Positions 29,102-39,878 are shown, counted from the first letter of the stretch. The stretch is DNA of 64,000 nucleotides from an uncultured Erythrobacter sp. (GCA_947493165.1 CANLPY010000001.1:248001-312000); one strand, 5' to 3'. Notes: generated by a model from the letters alone, not told the origin. Translations and numbers: made by a program.

Positions 29102-31239
29102 TGAGCTGGTTCCGGTGCGGCGCTGGGTGGTGCGGTAGCGGACGAATTGGGCGACGGGCTTGCAGATGGGTCGGTCGCTGGATCTCCAGTGATTGCACCG
29201 GGCGGCGGCGTGCCAACTGCGGCCGGATCAGCGCGCGGCGCAATTGCATCATCAGCAATTGCCTCTGATTGCGTTGCGTCAACCCGGGCCTCGGCTTCGA
29301 CTTGATCGAAAATGTCCTCGTCGCGCCGCGGTGCGGTAACGACCTGTTCGCCTCGCTCAGCTGCATACGCTGCATAGCGTGCATCGAGCCGTTGTTGCGC
29401 AGTTCCGCCCCATTGTTTTTCAAGCGCATTGAGTTTTTCCAAGCCCTTTTGCGCGTCGAACATAAAGGTCATCACATCGCGGGCGATAGGGTAAGCCGCG
29501 CCCGAGCCGCCGCCATGTTCAATAACAACGGCGCCGGCATAACGCGGATTGTCGAACGGTGCGAAAAAGGTGAAAAGACCATGGTCTCGGAATTTCCAAG
29601 GCCCTGTGCGGCCGTCAGATACGCTCAGCGAGACAACCTGCGCGGTCCCGGTCTTGCCTGCCATTTTGATATCTGCAAATGGCAAGCGCCCGCGCCCGGC
29701 GGTACCCGGGCCGTTGACCACATCGCTCATCGCTTGGCGTACATAGCGCACGTGATCATCGGGGAAATCGACTTGATCAAAGCCTTTGGGCGCCACATCC
29801 ATCGTAAGCCGCGGCATCACATGCCGGCCTGTCGCTAAACGCGCTGCGCTAACCGCCAATTGCAGCGGATTAGCGAGATAATAGCCTTGTCCGATCGAGG
29901 CGTTGACTGTGTCGAACGGCTCCCAAGCGCGGTCAAATTTGTTGATCTTCCAAGAAGCATTAGGGACAGTGCCGTAGAACTGGCTGGTCACAGGCAGTGG
30001 GAATTCCTCGCCCATGCCAGTGAGCTTGGCCATATCTGCTACTTTATCGAATCCGATTTGCTGCGCGAAGTGGTAAAAATAGCTGTCGCAGCTTTGATAG
30101 ATAGCCTTAGCCATATCGACCCGGCCATGGTTGCTCCAGCAATTGAAAAAGCGATTGCCGATGCGCCGTCCACCAGCACAAGTGATGGCCTCATCGGGAC
30201 TGATGCCCTCTTTCAGGAACGCCATGCAATGCATCGGCTTTACCGTCGAACCAGGCGGATAAAGCCCCTTTAGCACTTTGTTGCGCAAAGGTACGCGCGC
30301 ATCCTCGCGCAACATAGCGTATTCGACACTGCCGATCCCGTCAGAAAAGCTATTCGGGTCAAAGCTTGGCATACTCGCCATGCAAAGCAGATCGCCGGTT
30401 GCGCAATCCATCACGACAACTGAGCCGCTTTCAAGGCCGATGCGCCGCGCGGCATAATCCTGCAACGGACCATCAATGGTGAGGCGAACGGGATCACCCT
30501 GCACATCCTCGCGCGTGTCCAGATCGCGGATAATCCGGCCTGATGCGGTTACCTCGACACGGCGAGCGCCGGCTTCTCCGCGCAGTTCCTGCTCAAATTG
30601 CCGTTCCAGCCCATCTTTACCGATCTTATAACCGGGCGTGATCAATAGTGGATTGCGCTCTTCCTCGTCGTATTCCTCAGCGTTGGCCGGTCCGACATAG
30701 CCGATCAGATGACCAACGCTGGGCCCGGTGGGGTAAAAGCGGGAAAAACCGCGTTGCGGCACAACGCCTTGAAGATCAGGAAGGCGCACGCTGAGTGCCG
30801 CAAACTGATCGTAGTTGAGACCTTTCGCGACCTCGACTGGTTGAAATCCACTAACTTCGGAAACCCTTTGCTTAAGGTCAGCAACGCGGGTCGCATTGAG
30901 TGATAACAGTTCACCAAGCTGATCAATTGTGGCGTCTGCGTCCTTCAACCGCTCTGGGATCAAATCGACGCGGAAGTCAGCCCGGTTCGAGGCAAGGGGG
31001 GCACCATTGCGATCAAGGATCCACCCACGTCGCGGCGGGATCAAGGTTAAATTGACACGGTTGCTTTCAGATTCGACCCGGTATTTTTCATTCTCAGCAA
31101 TTGCGAGATAGCCCATACGCCCAGCTAGCAACACGCCAACCCCGCCCATGATTGAGCCAATCACCATGCTGCGCCGGTCAAATGTGTTCTTAAGAGTAGA
31201 AGCGGTGACAGGCGGCTGACTGCGGCGACTTTTCGCCAT
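29098..31239 (-). CDS. mrdA: penicillin-binding protein 2
   Basis: 713 residues. An N-terminal anchor helix (SIMGGVGVLLAGRMGYLAIAE) precedes a dimerisation domain with RGWILDRNGAPLASN. The transpeptidase has the nucleophile in YPPGSTVKPM, an SxN-type motif near SCDSYFYH, and KTG in KMAGKTGTAQVV. The C-terminus has a Pro/Ala/Ser-rich disordered tail (ASPSPNSSATAPP). I chose ATG 31239, with GGAGGAT upstream, overlapping the mreD stop (TGATG). It crosslinks wall peptides during elongation. Confidence 0.96.
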   Translation of the reverse strand: MAKSRRSQPPVTASTLKNTFDRRSMVIGSIMGGVGVLLAGRMGYLAIAENEKYRVESESNRVNLTLIPPRRGWILDRNGAPLASNRADFRVDLIPERLKDADATIDQLGELLSLNATRVADLKQRVSEVSGFQPVEVAKGLNYDQFAALSVRLPDLQGVVPQRGFSRFYPTGPSVGHLIGYVGPANAEEYDEEERNPLLITPGYKIGKDGLERQFEQELRGEAGARRVEVTASGRIIRDLDTREDVQGDPVRLTIDGPLQDYAARRIGLESGSVVVMDCATGDLLCMASMPSFDPNSFSDGIGSVEYAMLREDARVPLRNKVLKGLYPPGSTVKPMHCMAFLKEGISPDEAITCAGGRRIGNRFFNCWSNHGRVDMAKAIYQSCDSYFYHFAQQIGFDKVADMAKLTGMGEEFPLPVTSQFYGTVPNASWKINKFDRAWEPFDTVNASIGQGYYLANPLQLAVSAARLATGRHVMPRLTMDVAPKGFDQVDFPDDHVRYVRQAMSDVVNGPGTAGRGRLPFADIKMAGKTGTAQVVSLSVSDGRTGPWKFRDHGLFTFFAPFDNPRYAGAVVIEHGGGSGAAYPIARDVMTFMFDAQKGLEKLNALEKQWGGTAQQRLDARYAAYAAERGEQVVTAPRRDEDIFDQVEAEARVDATQSEAIADDAIAPRADPAAVGTPPPGAITGDPATDPSASPSPNSSATAPPSAAPEPAQ

Positions 31240-31793
31240 CAACCAATCCTCCGCGAGCGCGAGAGGCGGAATCGATCAAGCCATGCGACCATGCGAGAGA
31301 TTATCGGATACAGAAGCACAGACAGCAAGACTTGAGGAACCGCCGCAATCAATTGGTGTGTCGTTAAGGCAGCGCCAGACACTGCCATCGCAAGCAGGAC
31401 ATAAAGCACGATTGCTAGACCGGCGGTGAACCAATCCTGCCAGAACCCGCGCCAAGGGAAGCGTGTCTCAATCGCTTCAAACGCAATCATAGTAAGCGAC
31501 CACAACAGGATCGCGCTGCCAAATGGCTGACCGCTAAAAAGGTCGTCGAACGCTCCCAGGGGCACGCCTACCCACATGGGCAGCAGTCCGGGGCGCATGA
31601 TCCGCCAACTGAGAAACAGCAGGAACCCTAGCGGCGGAACCAGCGGCATCACATCAGCCAGAAGGAAGAGCGGTAAGAGAGATGCAATCAATATCGAAGC
31701 ATAAGGGACGATACTGGCACGCAGAGGTGACTGGGTTCGATTTATTCGGCTGCCATAGCGATCAGAGCGAGCCGATGGACTAAGGCGTTCCAT
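31239..31793 (-). CDS. mreD: rod shape-determining protein MreD
   Basis: 184 residues, about five to six transmembrane helices. It starts with a basic cytoplasmic end and has the typical MreD run of short helices (VPYASILIASLLPLFLLADVMPLVPPLGFLLFLSWRIMRPG) and a later GAFDDLFSGQPFGSAILLWSL. The protein is short and divergent in all species, so context supports the call strongly. It overlaps mreC (TAATG) and mrdA. Confidence 0.9.
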   Translation of the reverse strand: MERLSPSARSDRYGSRINRTQSPLRASIVPYASILIASLLPLFLLADVMPLVPPLGFLLFLSWRIMRPGLLPMWVGVPLGAFDDLFSGQPFGSAILLWSLTMIAFEAIETRFPWRGFWQDWFTAGLAIVLYVLLAMAVSGAALTTHQLIAAVPQVLLSVLLYPIISRMVAWLDRFRLSRSRRIG

Positions 31794-32683
31794 TACTCAT
31801 CAAGCTCCAGCTCAACTGGGGTTGCTGCGCTCTCAACCGCTTCACCTTGCCACAATGGTTCAACCGAAACATAGTCGGATGCAGATGGTTCGGCGACCAA
31901 ACGCGCAACCCCGCCATCAGGCGTTTTCTCGCTCAAAATAGCAACTGCGACACCTGGACGATAATACCCGCCCGCTCCGCTGGTGACGAACAAATCGCCA
32001 ACTTCCAGCGGGTTCAGACCCAGATTGATCAACCGGATTTTGAGCAGGCCATCTCCGCGCCCTTCAGCAAACGCTACCGTTTCATCCGATGATCTGCGAA
32101 CGGGAAGCACGCTTTCACTATCTGTCAGGAGAAGGATACGAGAACTGTTGCGCGACACTTCCAAGACGCGCCCAACCACACCGCGCGGAGATCGCACCGG
32201 CATACCGATTTCTACGCCATCGCTTCGGCCTGCACCTAGATAGGCGAACCGGCGGCTGCTGGTCGAACTGGAGCCAACGAGGCGGGCAACCGTCACGGGT
32301 TCAACTTCGCTTTCAGACAATCCCAGCAGAGATTTGAGGCGGGCGTTCTCTTGCTCCAAGGCTTCGGCTTCGGCGAGGCGGATGCGCGCAAGCTCCACCT
32401 CTTCTTGAAGAGCGGCATTCTTGCTGCCTGCGCGATAATACGCCTTGATCGTATCCCATACGTTATTCGATCCGGTGCGTGCTGCTGCGCTGCCTTCCCC
32501 GACTGGCTGAGCCACATCGGTCGCAGCGCCGCGTAGGTCGCTGAACGCGCTAGGTTGCCAGAATGAGATCGCCAGCAACCCCGCGCCGGCAAGCGCACCG
32601 AGTGCGGCCAGCAGATAGCCGGTAAAGACCGAATATTGTGCCCTGCGCGAATGGCCCGAGCGCCGGGATGAATTCGGCGCCAT
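31793..32683 (-). CDS. mreC: rod shape-determining protein MreC
   Basis: 296 residues. A basic cytoplasmic tip and one transmembrane helix (FTGYLLAALGALAGAGLLAIS) come first. A coiled coil follows (ALQEEVELARIRLAEAEALEQENARLKSLL), and then the MreC periplasmic beta domain with GSSSTSSRRFAYLGAGRSDGV and GRVLEVSRNSSRILLLTDSES. It scaffolds the elongasome. It starts 26 nt after the mreB stop and is coupled to mreD. Confidence 0.95.
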   Translation of the reverse strand: MAPNSSRRSGHSRRAQYSVFTGYLLAALGALAGAGLLAISFWQPSAFSDLRGAATDVAQPVGEGSAAARTGSNNVWDTIKAYYRAGSKNAALQEEVELARIRLAEAEALEQENARLKSLLGLSESEVEPVTVARLVGSSSTSSRRFAYLGAGRSDGVEIGMPVRSPRGVVGRVLEVSRNSSRILLLTDSESVLPVRRSSDETVAFAEGRGDGLLKIRLINLGLNPLEVGDLFVTSGAGGYYRPGVAVAILSEKTPDGGVARLVAEPSASDYVSVEPLWQGEAVESAATPVELELDE

Positions 32684-32709
32684 GCCTATTTCTCCCCAAT
32701 AGCCTTATG

Positions 32710-33831
<1,122 letters not shown>

Positions 33832-33941
33832 TCATCCGCCTAGCCAATCCCGCAGGAAAAGGCCAAAATATTTGTTGACGGGCGCGGGATTTTCCCCGGT
33901 TGCCCTCGAAATTGCGGCGTGTGACGTCTAACGTGCGACAA

Positions 33942-35789
33942 ATGCCGCAAATTCGCCGCCTTCCCAATGATCTCGTCAACCGTATTGCCGCCGGTGAAGT
34001 GGTTGAACGGCCCGCTGCGGCGCTCAAAGAGCTGGTTGAGAACGCAATTGACGCCGGTTCGTCGCGAATCGCTATCCGTTTGACCGATGGCGGGCTGACC
34101 CGATTTGAGGTCACCGACAATGGCTGCGGCATGACGCCGGAGGACATGGCCTTGGCGTTGGAACGCCACGCAACCTCCAAACTGCCGGATGACGCGATTG
34201 AGCAGGTCGCCACTCTTGGCTTTCGCGGAGAGGCGCTGCCCTCAATTGCCAGCGTCGCCAAGCTGACCTTGGAAAGCCGCCCGCATGAAAGCAGCGATGG
34301 TTGGCGGCGCGTGGTTGATCATGGCGAAATGATTGAGGATACGCCAGCGGCTCTCCCGCCAGGCACACGAGTGCGGGTCGAGCAATTGTTTGCCAAAGTG
34401 CCCGCCCGGCGCAAATTCCTGCGCACGCCGCGCAGTGAATACATCGCCTGCCTCGATGTGGTGCGCCGCCTTGCGATGGCGCGGCCTGATATCGCCTTTA
34501 CGCTTGAGCAAAGCGCTAATGACAAAACCCGCCGCGTGCTGGCGACGCAGGCAGATGAACCGCTGGCAGACCGGGTGGCGCAGATCGTCGCGCGAGAGCT
34601 TAAAGACAACGCGGTAGAGATTGACTTGTCGCGCGAGACGCCGGGCGGGACCATGAAGCTTACCGGCCTTGCGGGTCTTCCGACTTACAATCGCGGGGTC
34701 GCGGATCATCAATATTTGTTCGTGAATGGCAGGCCGGTGAAGGACCGCCTGCTGGTTGGCGCGGTGCGCGGAGCCTATTCCGATATGCTTGCGCGTGATC
34801 GCCATGCCGTGCTCGCGCTGTTCCTTGAATTGCCTCCTGAAGAAGTGGACGTGAATGTCCATCCCGCAAAAACCGAAGTGCGGTTCCGCGACGCGAGCGG
34901 TGTGCGCGGCTTTATTGTCTCCGGCTTACGGCAAGCGCTTGCAACCGGCGACCGGCGCAGCGCGCAAGGCCCAGACCGTGCGGCGATGGAGCGGTGGCAA
35001 ACGGAGCCAGCACAGCCAGAAGTGCAGCCAGCGCTCCGCTCCATTTTTCAAGGCCGCGACTGGAGTGCGCCTCAAAATCGCGTATCCGAAGCGCGGCCTG
35101 ATTGGCAGGCTCAGGTTGCCGCGCCTACGGACGAAGCTCTTCCAACGGGACGAGCTGAGGAAGCCGTGCCTATCTCCGATGAGGAACGCGACTATCCGCT
35201 TGGCATTGCGCGCGGGCAAGTGGCCAACACCTACATCGTTGCTGAGAGCAAGGATGGCCTTGTGCTGGTCGATCAACACGCTGCGCATGAGCGTCTCGTG
35301 CTAGAACGCTTGCGCGCCGCCGGAGCAGGGGAGGCCACCGCCCGCGCTCAGGCGCTGTTGGTTCCAGACGTTGTTGAACTGGATGAAGCGGATTGCGACC
35401 GACTCGAAGCGGCAGCGGAGGGGCTTGCGCGCTTTGGCCTCGCGATTGAGCGGTTCGGCCCGGCGGCAATGCTTGTTCGCTCAATCCCACATGCTCTGGG
35501 CGGCGCGAATTCGGACAAGCTGCTCCAAGACCTTGCAGATGATATCGCCAAGCACGGCGTGAATGAGGATAGCGGCGCGTTGCTGCTCTCGGAAAAGCTC
35601 GAATATGTCCTCGCAACAATGGCCTGCCACGGATCAGTGCGGGCAGGGCGCGTGCTATCGGTGGCAGAGATGAACGCGCTGCTGCGCGAGATGGAGGCGA
35701 CGCCAAGGTCAGGCCAGTGCAATCATGGCCGCCCGACCTGGGTGAAGCTCGATATGGAAGACGTTGAGAAGCTGTTTGGACGGCATTGA
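33942..35789 (+). CDS. mutL: DNA mismatch repair protein MutL (endonuclease type)
   Basis: 615 residues. The N-terminal GHKL ATPase has ELVENAIDAGSSRIAIRL, DNGCGM and GFRGEALPSIASVAKLTLESR. The C-terminal dimerisation domain carries DQHAAHERLVLE, which fits the nicking-endonuclease pattern DQHAxxExxxxE, as well as ACHGSVRAG and QCNHGRPTWVKL. This means the protein itself probably cuts DNA, as in bacteria without MutH. ATG 33942 gives the typical start MPQIRRLPNDLVNRIAAGEVVERP. No clear ribosome-binding site is seen. Confidence 0.97.
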   Translation: MPQIRRLPNDLVNRIAAGEVVERPAAALKELVENAIDAGSSRIAIRLTDGGLTRFEVTDNGCGMTPEDMALALERHATSKLPDDAIEQVATLGFRGEALPSIASVAKLTLESRPHESSDGWRRVVDHGEMIEDTPAALPPGTRVRVEQLFAKVPARRKFLRTPRSEYIACLDVVRRLAMARPDIAFTLEQSANDKTRRVLATQADEPLADRVAQIVARELKDNAVEIDLSRETPGGTMKLTGLAGLPTYNRGVADHQYLFVNGRPVKDRLLVGAVRGAYSDMLARDRHAVLALFLELPPEEVDVNVHPAKTEVRFRDASGVRGFIVSGLRQALATGDRRSAQGPDRAAMERWQTEPAQPEVQPALRSIFQGRDWSAPQNRVSEARPDWQAQVAAPTDEALPTGRAEEAVPISDEERDYPLGIARGQVANTYIVAESKDGLVLVDQHAAHERLVLERLRAAGAGEATARAQALLVPDVVELDEADCDRLEAAAEGLARFGLAIERFGPAAMLVRSIPHALGGANSDKLLQDLADDIAKHGVNEDSGALLLSEKLEYVLATMACHGSVRAGRVLSVAEMNALLREMEATPRSGQCNHGRPTWVKLDMEDVEKLFGRH

Positions 35790-35802
35790 GGGAAGCATTC
35801 TG

Positions 35803-36447
35803 GTGCGAAGCTATAAAAGTGGCATAATTGCTCCGAGTAATGTTCCACTTGAGGACGTGGGATCTTATCACCTTAGCACCTACAAGGGCTACATGTCTGA
35901 GTATCGAGACCGTATTCGACTAGTCCGCCACATCCAGCATTTTCCGAACGTAAACGGCGTGATGCAAGATGAATTTCTGGCATTGCAAGGTCGTTTCCTT
36001 TGCGAGCTCATTGCGCGTGCCATTGTTTCTTTTGCGGAAATTCGCTCAGGTGAGATAAAAAAGAGCCGAAAGCCATATCGTCCGAAGTCAATCGTAGCCA
36101 CGATTCCCAACGCCGCTGCATGGCCGAAAGAAGTATGCTGGAGCAAGCATAGGGCGTGGAATGGAAATGGAGACGTGCCTAATTTTCACCTAAAGAAAAT
36201 TCCAAGGATTAGGAACATTGACGAGCTCGACGGGATTCATGGAGCTTTTGGAGATATTCTTCACTCCCAACATCGCCCGCGTCTACAGAGTCCTAACCGG
36301 CTCGACTCTAGTCAAATCTCGACGAATATAGAGCGCCTCGACCTGCATATGCGGATGCACATACTGGAGGATGAGTTAGGCTTTGGTCTGGCAGCAAATC
36401 TCGAACCGAAATCGGGCGAAGTGCTAGTCGTGCCACTCAAACATTAA
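35803..36447 (+). CDS. hypothetical protein, unlike neighbours in composition
   Basis: 214 residues from a GTG at 35803, chosen because GAGGGAAG lies 7 nt upstream, over the mutL stop. An earlier TTG at 35764 would overlap mutL. Composition is noticeably AT-richer than mutL and ychF. Sequence features are RDRIRLVRHIQHFPNVNGVMQDEFLALQGRFLCELIARAIVSF (helical) and SRKPYRPKSIVATIPNAAAWPKEVCWSKHRAW. I recognise no domain. It ends 11 bp inside the convergent ychF. It may be a recent insertion between conserved genes. Confidence 0.55.
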   Translation: MRSYKSGIIAPSNVPLEDVGSYHLSTYKGYMSEYRDRIRLVRHIQHFPNVNGVMQDEFLALQGRFLCELIARAIVSFAEIRSGEIKKSRKPYRPKSIVATIPNAAAWPKEVCWSKHRAWNGNGDVPNFHLKKIPRIRNIDELDGIHGAFGDILHSQHRPRLQSPNRLDSSQISTNIERLDLHMRMHILEDELGFGLAANLEPKSGEVLVVPLKH

Positions 36448-37537
36448 ACTTAAACAGCATGATATCGCCGTCCTGCACGTCGTAATCCTTGCCCTCTTGG
36501 CGCATTTTGCCGGCTTCTTTCGCGCCTGTTTCACCATTTAGGGCGATATAATCGTCGTAAGCGATTGTTTCGGCGCGGATGAAGCCCTTCTCAAAATCCG
36601 TGTGGATTTCACCAGCGGCTTGCGGAGCCTTTGCGCCAGCCGGGAAGGTCCAAGCCCGCGATTCCTTTGGGCCAGCGGTGAAAAAGGTTTGGAGGCCCAG
36701 CAGTGTGTAGCCAGCGCGGATCACGCGCGCGAGGCCGCTTTCCGTGAGGCCCAGCTCGGTGAGATACTCGCTGCGGTCTTCTTCTGGCATTTCAACCAGC
36801 TCAGCTTCGATAGCGGCTGAAACGACGACAGCCTGCGCGCCCTCAGCCTCTGCTTTCGCAAAAACGGCCGCCGACAAATCATTGCCGTTCGCCGCCTCGT
36901 CTTCTGCGACATTGCAGACGTAAAGCACGGGCTTTGCCGTCAACAGTTGTGCGTTTTCAAACAGCGCGGCCTCTTCGTCATCCTTGGGTTCGGTAAGGCG
37001 CGCGGGCTTGCCATCTTTCAGCAGATCGAGCGCTTGGCCAAGCACGCTGGCAAGTGCTTTCGCTTCCTTGTCACCGCTGGTCGCGCGCCGTTTTGCGTTC
37101 TCAACCCGCTTTTCAAGGCTTTCCAAATCCGAAAGCATCAGCTCAGTTTCGACCACTTCGGCGTCCGCAATTGGATCAACCTTGTTGGCGACATGCTGAA
37201 TATCGTCATCTTCAAAGCAGCGCAGCACATGCACAATCGCGTCAACTTCGCGAATATTGCCAAGGAACTGATTGCCCAAACCTTCGCCCGCGCTCGCGCC
37301 CTTAACAAGGCCCGCAATGTCCACAAAGCCAAGCTGCGTCGGGATCACCTTCGCGCTTTTGGCGATGGCTGCGATCTTGTCGAGCCGCTCATCCGGCACT
37401 GCGACTTGGCCGACATTCGGCTCAATCGTGCAAAACGGATAGTTCGCGGCCTGTGCGGCCTGCGTCTCTGTAAGAGCATTAAAGAGGGTGGATTTGCCAA
37501 CATTCGGCAGACCCACGATCCCGCAACGGAAACCCAT
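36437..37537 (-). CDS. ychF: redox-regulated ATPase YchF (Obg family)
   Basis: 366 residues. The G1 loop is GLPNVGKSTLFN. G3 is DIAGLVKGASAGEGLGNQFL. The nucleotide base-recognition position differs from true GTPases, as usual for YchF, so ATP is preferred. A coiled-coil domain with AKRRATSGDKEAKA and a C-terminal TGS domain (LQTFFTAGPKESRAWTFPAGAKAP, then GKDYDVQDGDIMLFKFNV) follow. It acts with ribosomes and in oxidative-stress responses (family knowledge). Confidence 0.97.
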   Translation of the reverse strand: MGFRCGIVGLPNVGKSTLFNALTETQAAQAANYPFCTIEPNVGQVAVPDERLDKIAAIAKSAKVIPTQLGFVDIAGLVKGASAGEGLGNQFLGNIREVDAIVHVLRCFEDDDIQHVANKVDPIADAEVVETELMLSDLESLEKRVENAKRRATSGDKEAKALASVLGQALDLLKDGKPARLTEPKDDEEAALFENAQLLTAKPVLYVCNVAEDEAANGNDLSAAVFAKAEAEGAQAVVVSAAIEAELVEMPEEDRSEYLTELGLTESGLARVIRAGYTLLGLQTFFTAGPKESRAWTFPAGAKAPQAAGEIHTDFEKGFIRAETIAYDDYIALNGETGAKEAGKMRQEGKDYDVQDGDIMLFKFNV

Positions 37538-37631
37538 GTCATCAACTTTCGTAAAGGTGCGAAAGCGCGGCTCTTAGCGGGCAAGGCGGTTGAAAGCCAG
37601 CCCAGCTTGCGCTCTCCCAACGCGGCGCGCG

Positions 37632-38627
37632 TTACGCGTTATGAACCGCTTTGATCCACGGGCCGTATCCCGATGCACCCAGCCATCCGACCTGCACCTC
37701 TGCCGCGACCTTGTTGATGGCCATTTGAGGTTTCGGCCCAGGATGAACCTCGCGGCGCAGCGGCCGCGTGCCCGCAGGCATTGCGATGATCTCTGCAATC
37801 GCGTTTGGCACATCCATCGGATCGGTCGAGCCGCCGCCGCCTGTGCGCTTGCCCAGTGGCTCGATCAGAGCGGGATAGCCAGCGGTGTGCTTTTCCTCTG
37901 CGCGTTCGAGCAGCGCGAGGCTGTTCTCGTTCGAGTTCTTCCAGATCATTGTCGGGTATCCGCCCGGCTGAATTAGGGTGACATCAATGCCGTGCGGAAC
38001 CAGTTCGTAGGCAAGCTGCTCGCTCATCGCTTCAAGTGCGAATTTGCTGGGTGAATACTGGCCAAAGCTTGGCAGGATTACGCGGCCAAGCTGAGAGGAA
38101 ATGTTGAATATCTGCCCCTGTTTTGCAGCGCGCATACCGGGGAGGACAGTGCGGGTCATGCGGTGCGGACCATAGACGTTGGTGTCAAAGGTCAGCTTGG
38201 TCGCTTCCATGTCTTGAATTTCAATCGGGCCGCCAAAGGATATGCCGGCGTTATTGACCAGCACATCGATTGCGCCATCTGCGAGCTCTTCTGCGCGGGC
38301 AACACCGGCGGCAACTTGCGCATCGTCGGTAACGTCAATTTCAATCACGGTGAGATCGAGGTTTTCAGCCGCTGCGAGCGCTTCAAGCTCGCTTGCTTCG
38401 GTGCGCGGCAGATTGCGCATGGTCGCAAAAACCTTTGCTCCTTTGCGCGCGAAATCCTCTGCCATCAAGCGGCCAAAACCGGTGGAGCAGCCCGTGATCA
38501 GAATGCTCTTGCCGGTGAAGTCTGGCTCACTGGTCAAAACATCATCTTGCGCGATTGCAGCGGTGGCGGCGAGCGCGCCTGTTGCGGCGGCACCCGCAAG
38601 AAGAGTGCGGCGATTTAGTGATGGCAT
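37632..38627 (-). CDS. Tat-exported short-chain dehydrogenase/reductase
   Basis: 331 residues. It begins with a twin-arginine signal: NRRTLLAGAAATGALAATAAIA, cleavage probably after AIA around residue 26. The SDR domain follows with the cofactor loop ITGCSTGFGRLM, an NNAG-type VNNAGISFGG and the catalytic YSPSK pair (Tyr, Lys) in GQYSPSKFALEAM. SDR enzymes use NAD(P)H and are nearly always cytoplasmic, so a Tat signal implies folding with cofactor before export. The substrate is unknown. It is on the same strand as the CPBP gene, 38 nt after it. Confidence 0.85.
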   Translation of the reverse strand: MPSLNRRTLLAGAAATGALAATAAIAQDDVLTSEPDFTGKSILITGCSTGFGRLMAEDFARKGAKVFATMRNLPRTEASELEALAAAENLDLTVIEIDVTDDAQVAAGVARAEELADGAIDVLVNNAGISFGGPIEIQDMEATKLTFDTNVYGPHRMTRTVLPGMRAAKQGQIFNISSQLGRVILPSFGQYSPSKFALEAMSEQLAYELVPHGIDVTLIQPGGYPTMIWKNSNENSLALLERAEEKHTAGYPALIEPLGKRTGGGGSTDPMDVPNAIAEIIAMPAGTRPLRREVHPGPKPQMAINKVAAEVQVGWLGASGYGPWIKAVHNA

Positions 38628-38665
38628 TGTAAAGCTCCTGTTTGAAGGGTCTACGTTTGAGGTGC

Positions 38666-39301
38666 CTAGGTGGTTTCCGCGTCAGCCTCTTGGAGAGGTT
38701 CGAAAACGTTGAGGCGGTGCATTTCGGATTGAAGATACCACAGCGCATAGACGTCATAAACGGCGTGGCCGATCATCACGATCAGCAGGCTGCCGGTCCA
38801 CCAATAGATCAGGCCGAATGTCGCCCCGATTATAAATATCAAGGATGCTATCAATGGTTTGGCAAAGTGGATCACGGTAAAAACCGCGCTTGACGCGACC
38901 AGCGCGACCCAAAACGGTGTGTAATCCGATAGGATGGTCATCAGGCCCGCGCGAAACAGCGCTTCCTCGCCAACGCCAGCGCAAATTGAAATGAAGATGA
39001 TCATTGTCATCGGCAGCCGCTTTTCCAGAAAGGCGAAGTTGCGCGCCTGCATACGAACCAGCTTTTCCGACAAGTCTGGAAACCCGCGGAAGATGACGTG
39101 GGCAACAGCGATAAGCGCAAGGCCAAGCCCAACACCCACAGCCACTTCATAAACGGAAACGCTAACGAATTCGGTAATTTCGCGTCCAGAGACTGCCCAA
39201 ATGCCAGCGCCAAGCGCGCAGAATAGAAATGCCTGTGCGCCGATGCCCTTGGCAAGATCGGCAACGCTCATGGCGCGCATTTCTTCGTAAGGGTTCTTCA
39301 C
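38666..39301 (-). CDS. CPBP-family intramembrane protease
   Basis: 211 residues with about six transmembrane helices. The CPBP/Abi motifs are present in order: GEEALFRAG (Glu-Glu-x-x-x-Arg), FTVIHFAKPL (F-x-x-x-H) and a final IGHAVYDVYALWYL. These residues form the metal-dependent or glutamate-type active site of Rce1-like proteases. The start is a GTG at 39301 with AAGGGG at 6 nt. It ends 38 nt before the SDR gene and begins 10 nt after pth, so it is probably in one transcript. Confidence 0.85.
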   Translation of the reverse strand: MKNPYEEMRAMSVADLAKGIGAQAFLFCALGAGIWAVSGREITEFVSVSVYEVAVGVGLGLALIAVAHVIFRGFPDLSEKLVRMQARNFAFLEKRLPMTMIIFISICAGVGEEALFRAGLMTILSDYTPFWVALVASSAVFTVIHFAKPLIASLIFIIGATFGLIYWWTGSLLIVMIGHAVYDVYALWYLQSEMHRLNVFEPLQEADAETT

Positions 39302-39311
39302 TGCATCCCCT

Positions 39312-39878
39312 TCATTGCTGTCTCAGGGCTATCTCGCTCATGAAGCGCGGGCCATCGCCATTGGCGAGCCATTCCGCTTCTGCCCCGATCGCGCCAAGCA
39401 TCGTCACCAAATCGTCTTGCTCTGACTTGGCGTAATTGCCCAGCACATAGCCAGACACGCGGTCCTTATGCCCGGGATGACCAATGCCAAGCCGCACCCG
39501 CCGAAACTCTTTGTCTAAATGCTTGTCGATGGAGCGCAGACCATTGTGACCAGCGGTGCCGCCGCCTTGCTTCACTTTTACCTTAAAAGGGGGAAGGTCC
39601 AGCTCATCGTGGAATACGGTGAGCGCGCTCATTTCAAGTTTGTAGAAGCGCATGGCTTCGCCAACGCTACGCCCGCTTTCATTCATGAAGGTTGCTGGTT
39701 TGAGCAGCATCACTTTTTCAGTGCCGATGCGCCCTTCCTGAACCCATCCCTGAAACTTCTTTTGCACCGGGCCAAAGCCGTGCATTTCGGCCAGCACATC
39801 GCATGCCATGAAGCCGATATTGTGTCGGTGCATAGTGTATTTCGGTCCGGGATTTCCAAGGCCAACCCAAAGCTGCAT
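39312..39878 (-). CDS. pth: peptidyl-tRNA hydrolase
   Basis: 188 residues. It frees tRNA from stalled peptidyl-tRNA. The active site is complete: GLGNPGPKY (Asn10), MHRHNIGFMACD (the catalytic His), FHDELDLP (Asp) and GGTAGHNGLRS (Asn). The sequence end is typical. The rplY-pth order is conserved, but a terminator lies between them at 39903-39938, so either read-through occurs or pth has its own promoter in the 88-nt gap. Confidence 0.97.
   Translation of the reverse strand: MQLWVGLGNPGPKYTMHRHNIGFMACDVLAEMHGFGPVQKKFQGWVQEGRIGTEKVMLLKPATFMNESGRSVGEAMRFYKLEMSALTVFHDELDLPPFKVKVKQGGGTAGHNGLRSIDKHLDKEFRRVRLGIGHPGHKDRVSGYVLGNYAKSEQDDLVTMLGAIGAEAEWLANGDGPRFMSEIALRQQ

Noticed and set aside
35170..35871. 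Minus-strand frame over the mutL 3' half
   Set aside because: Antisense shadow of mutL with no conserved motif.
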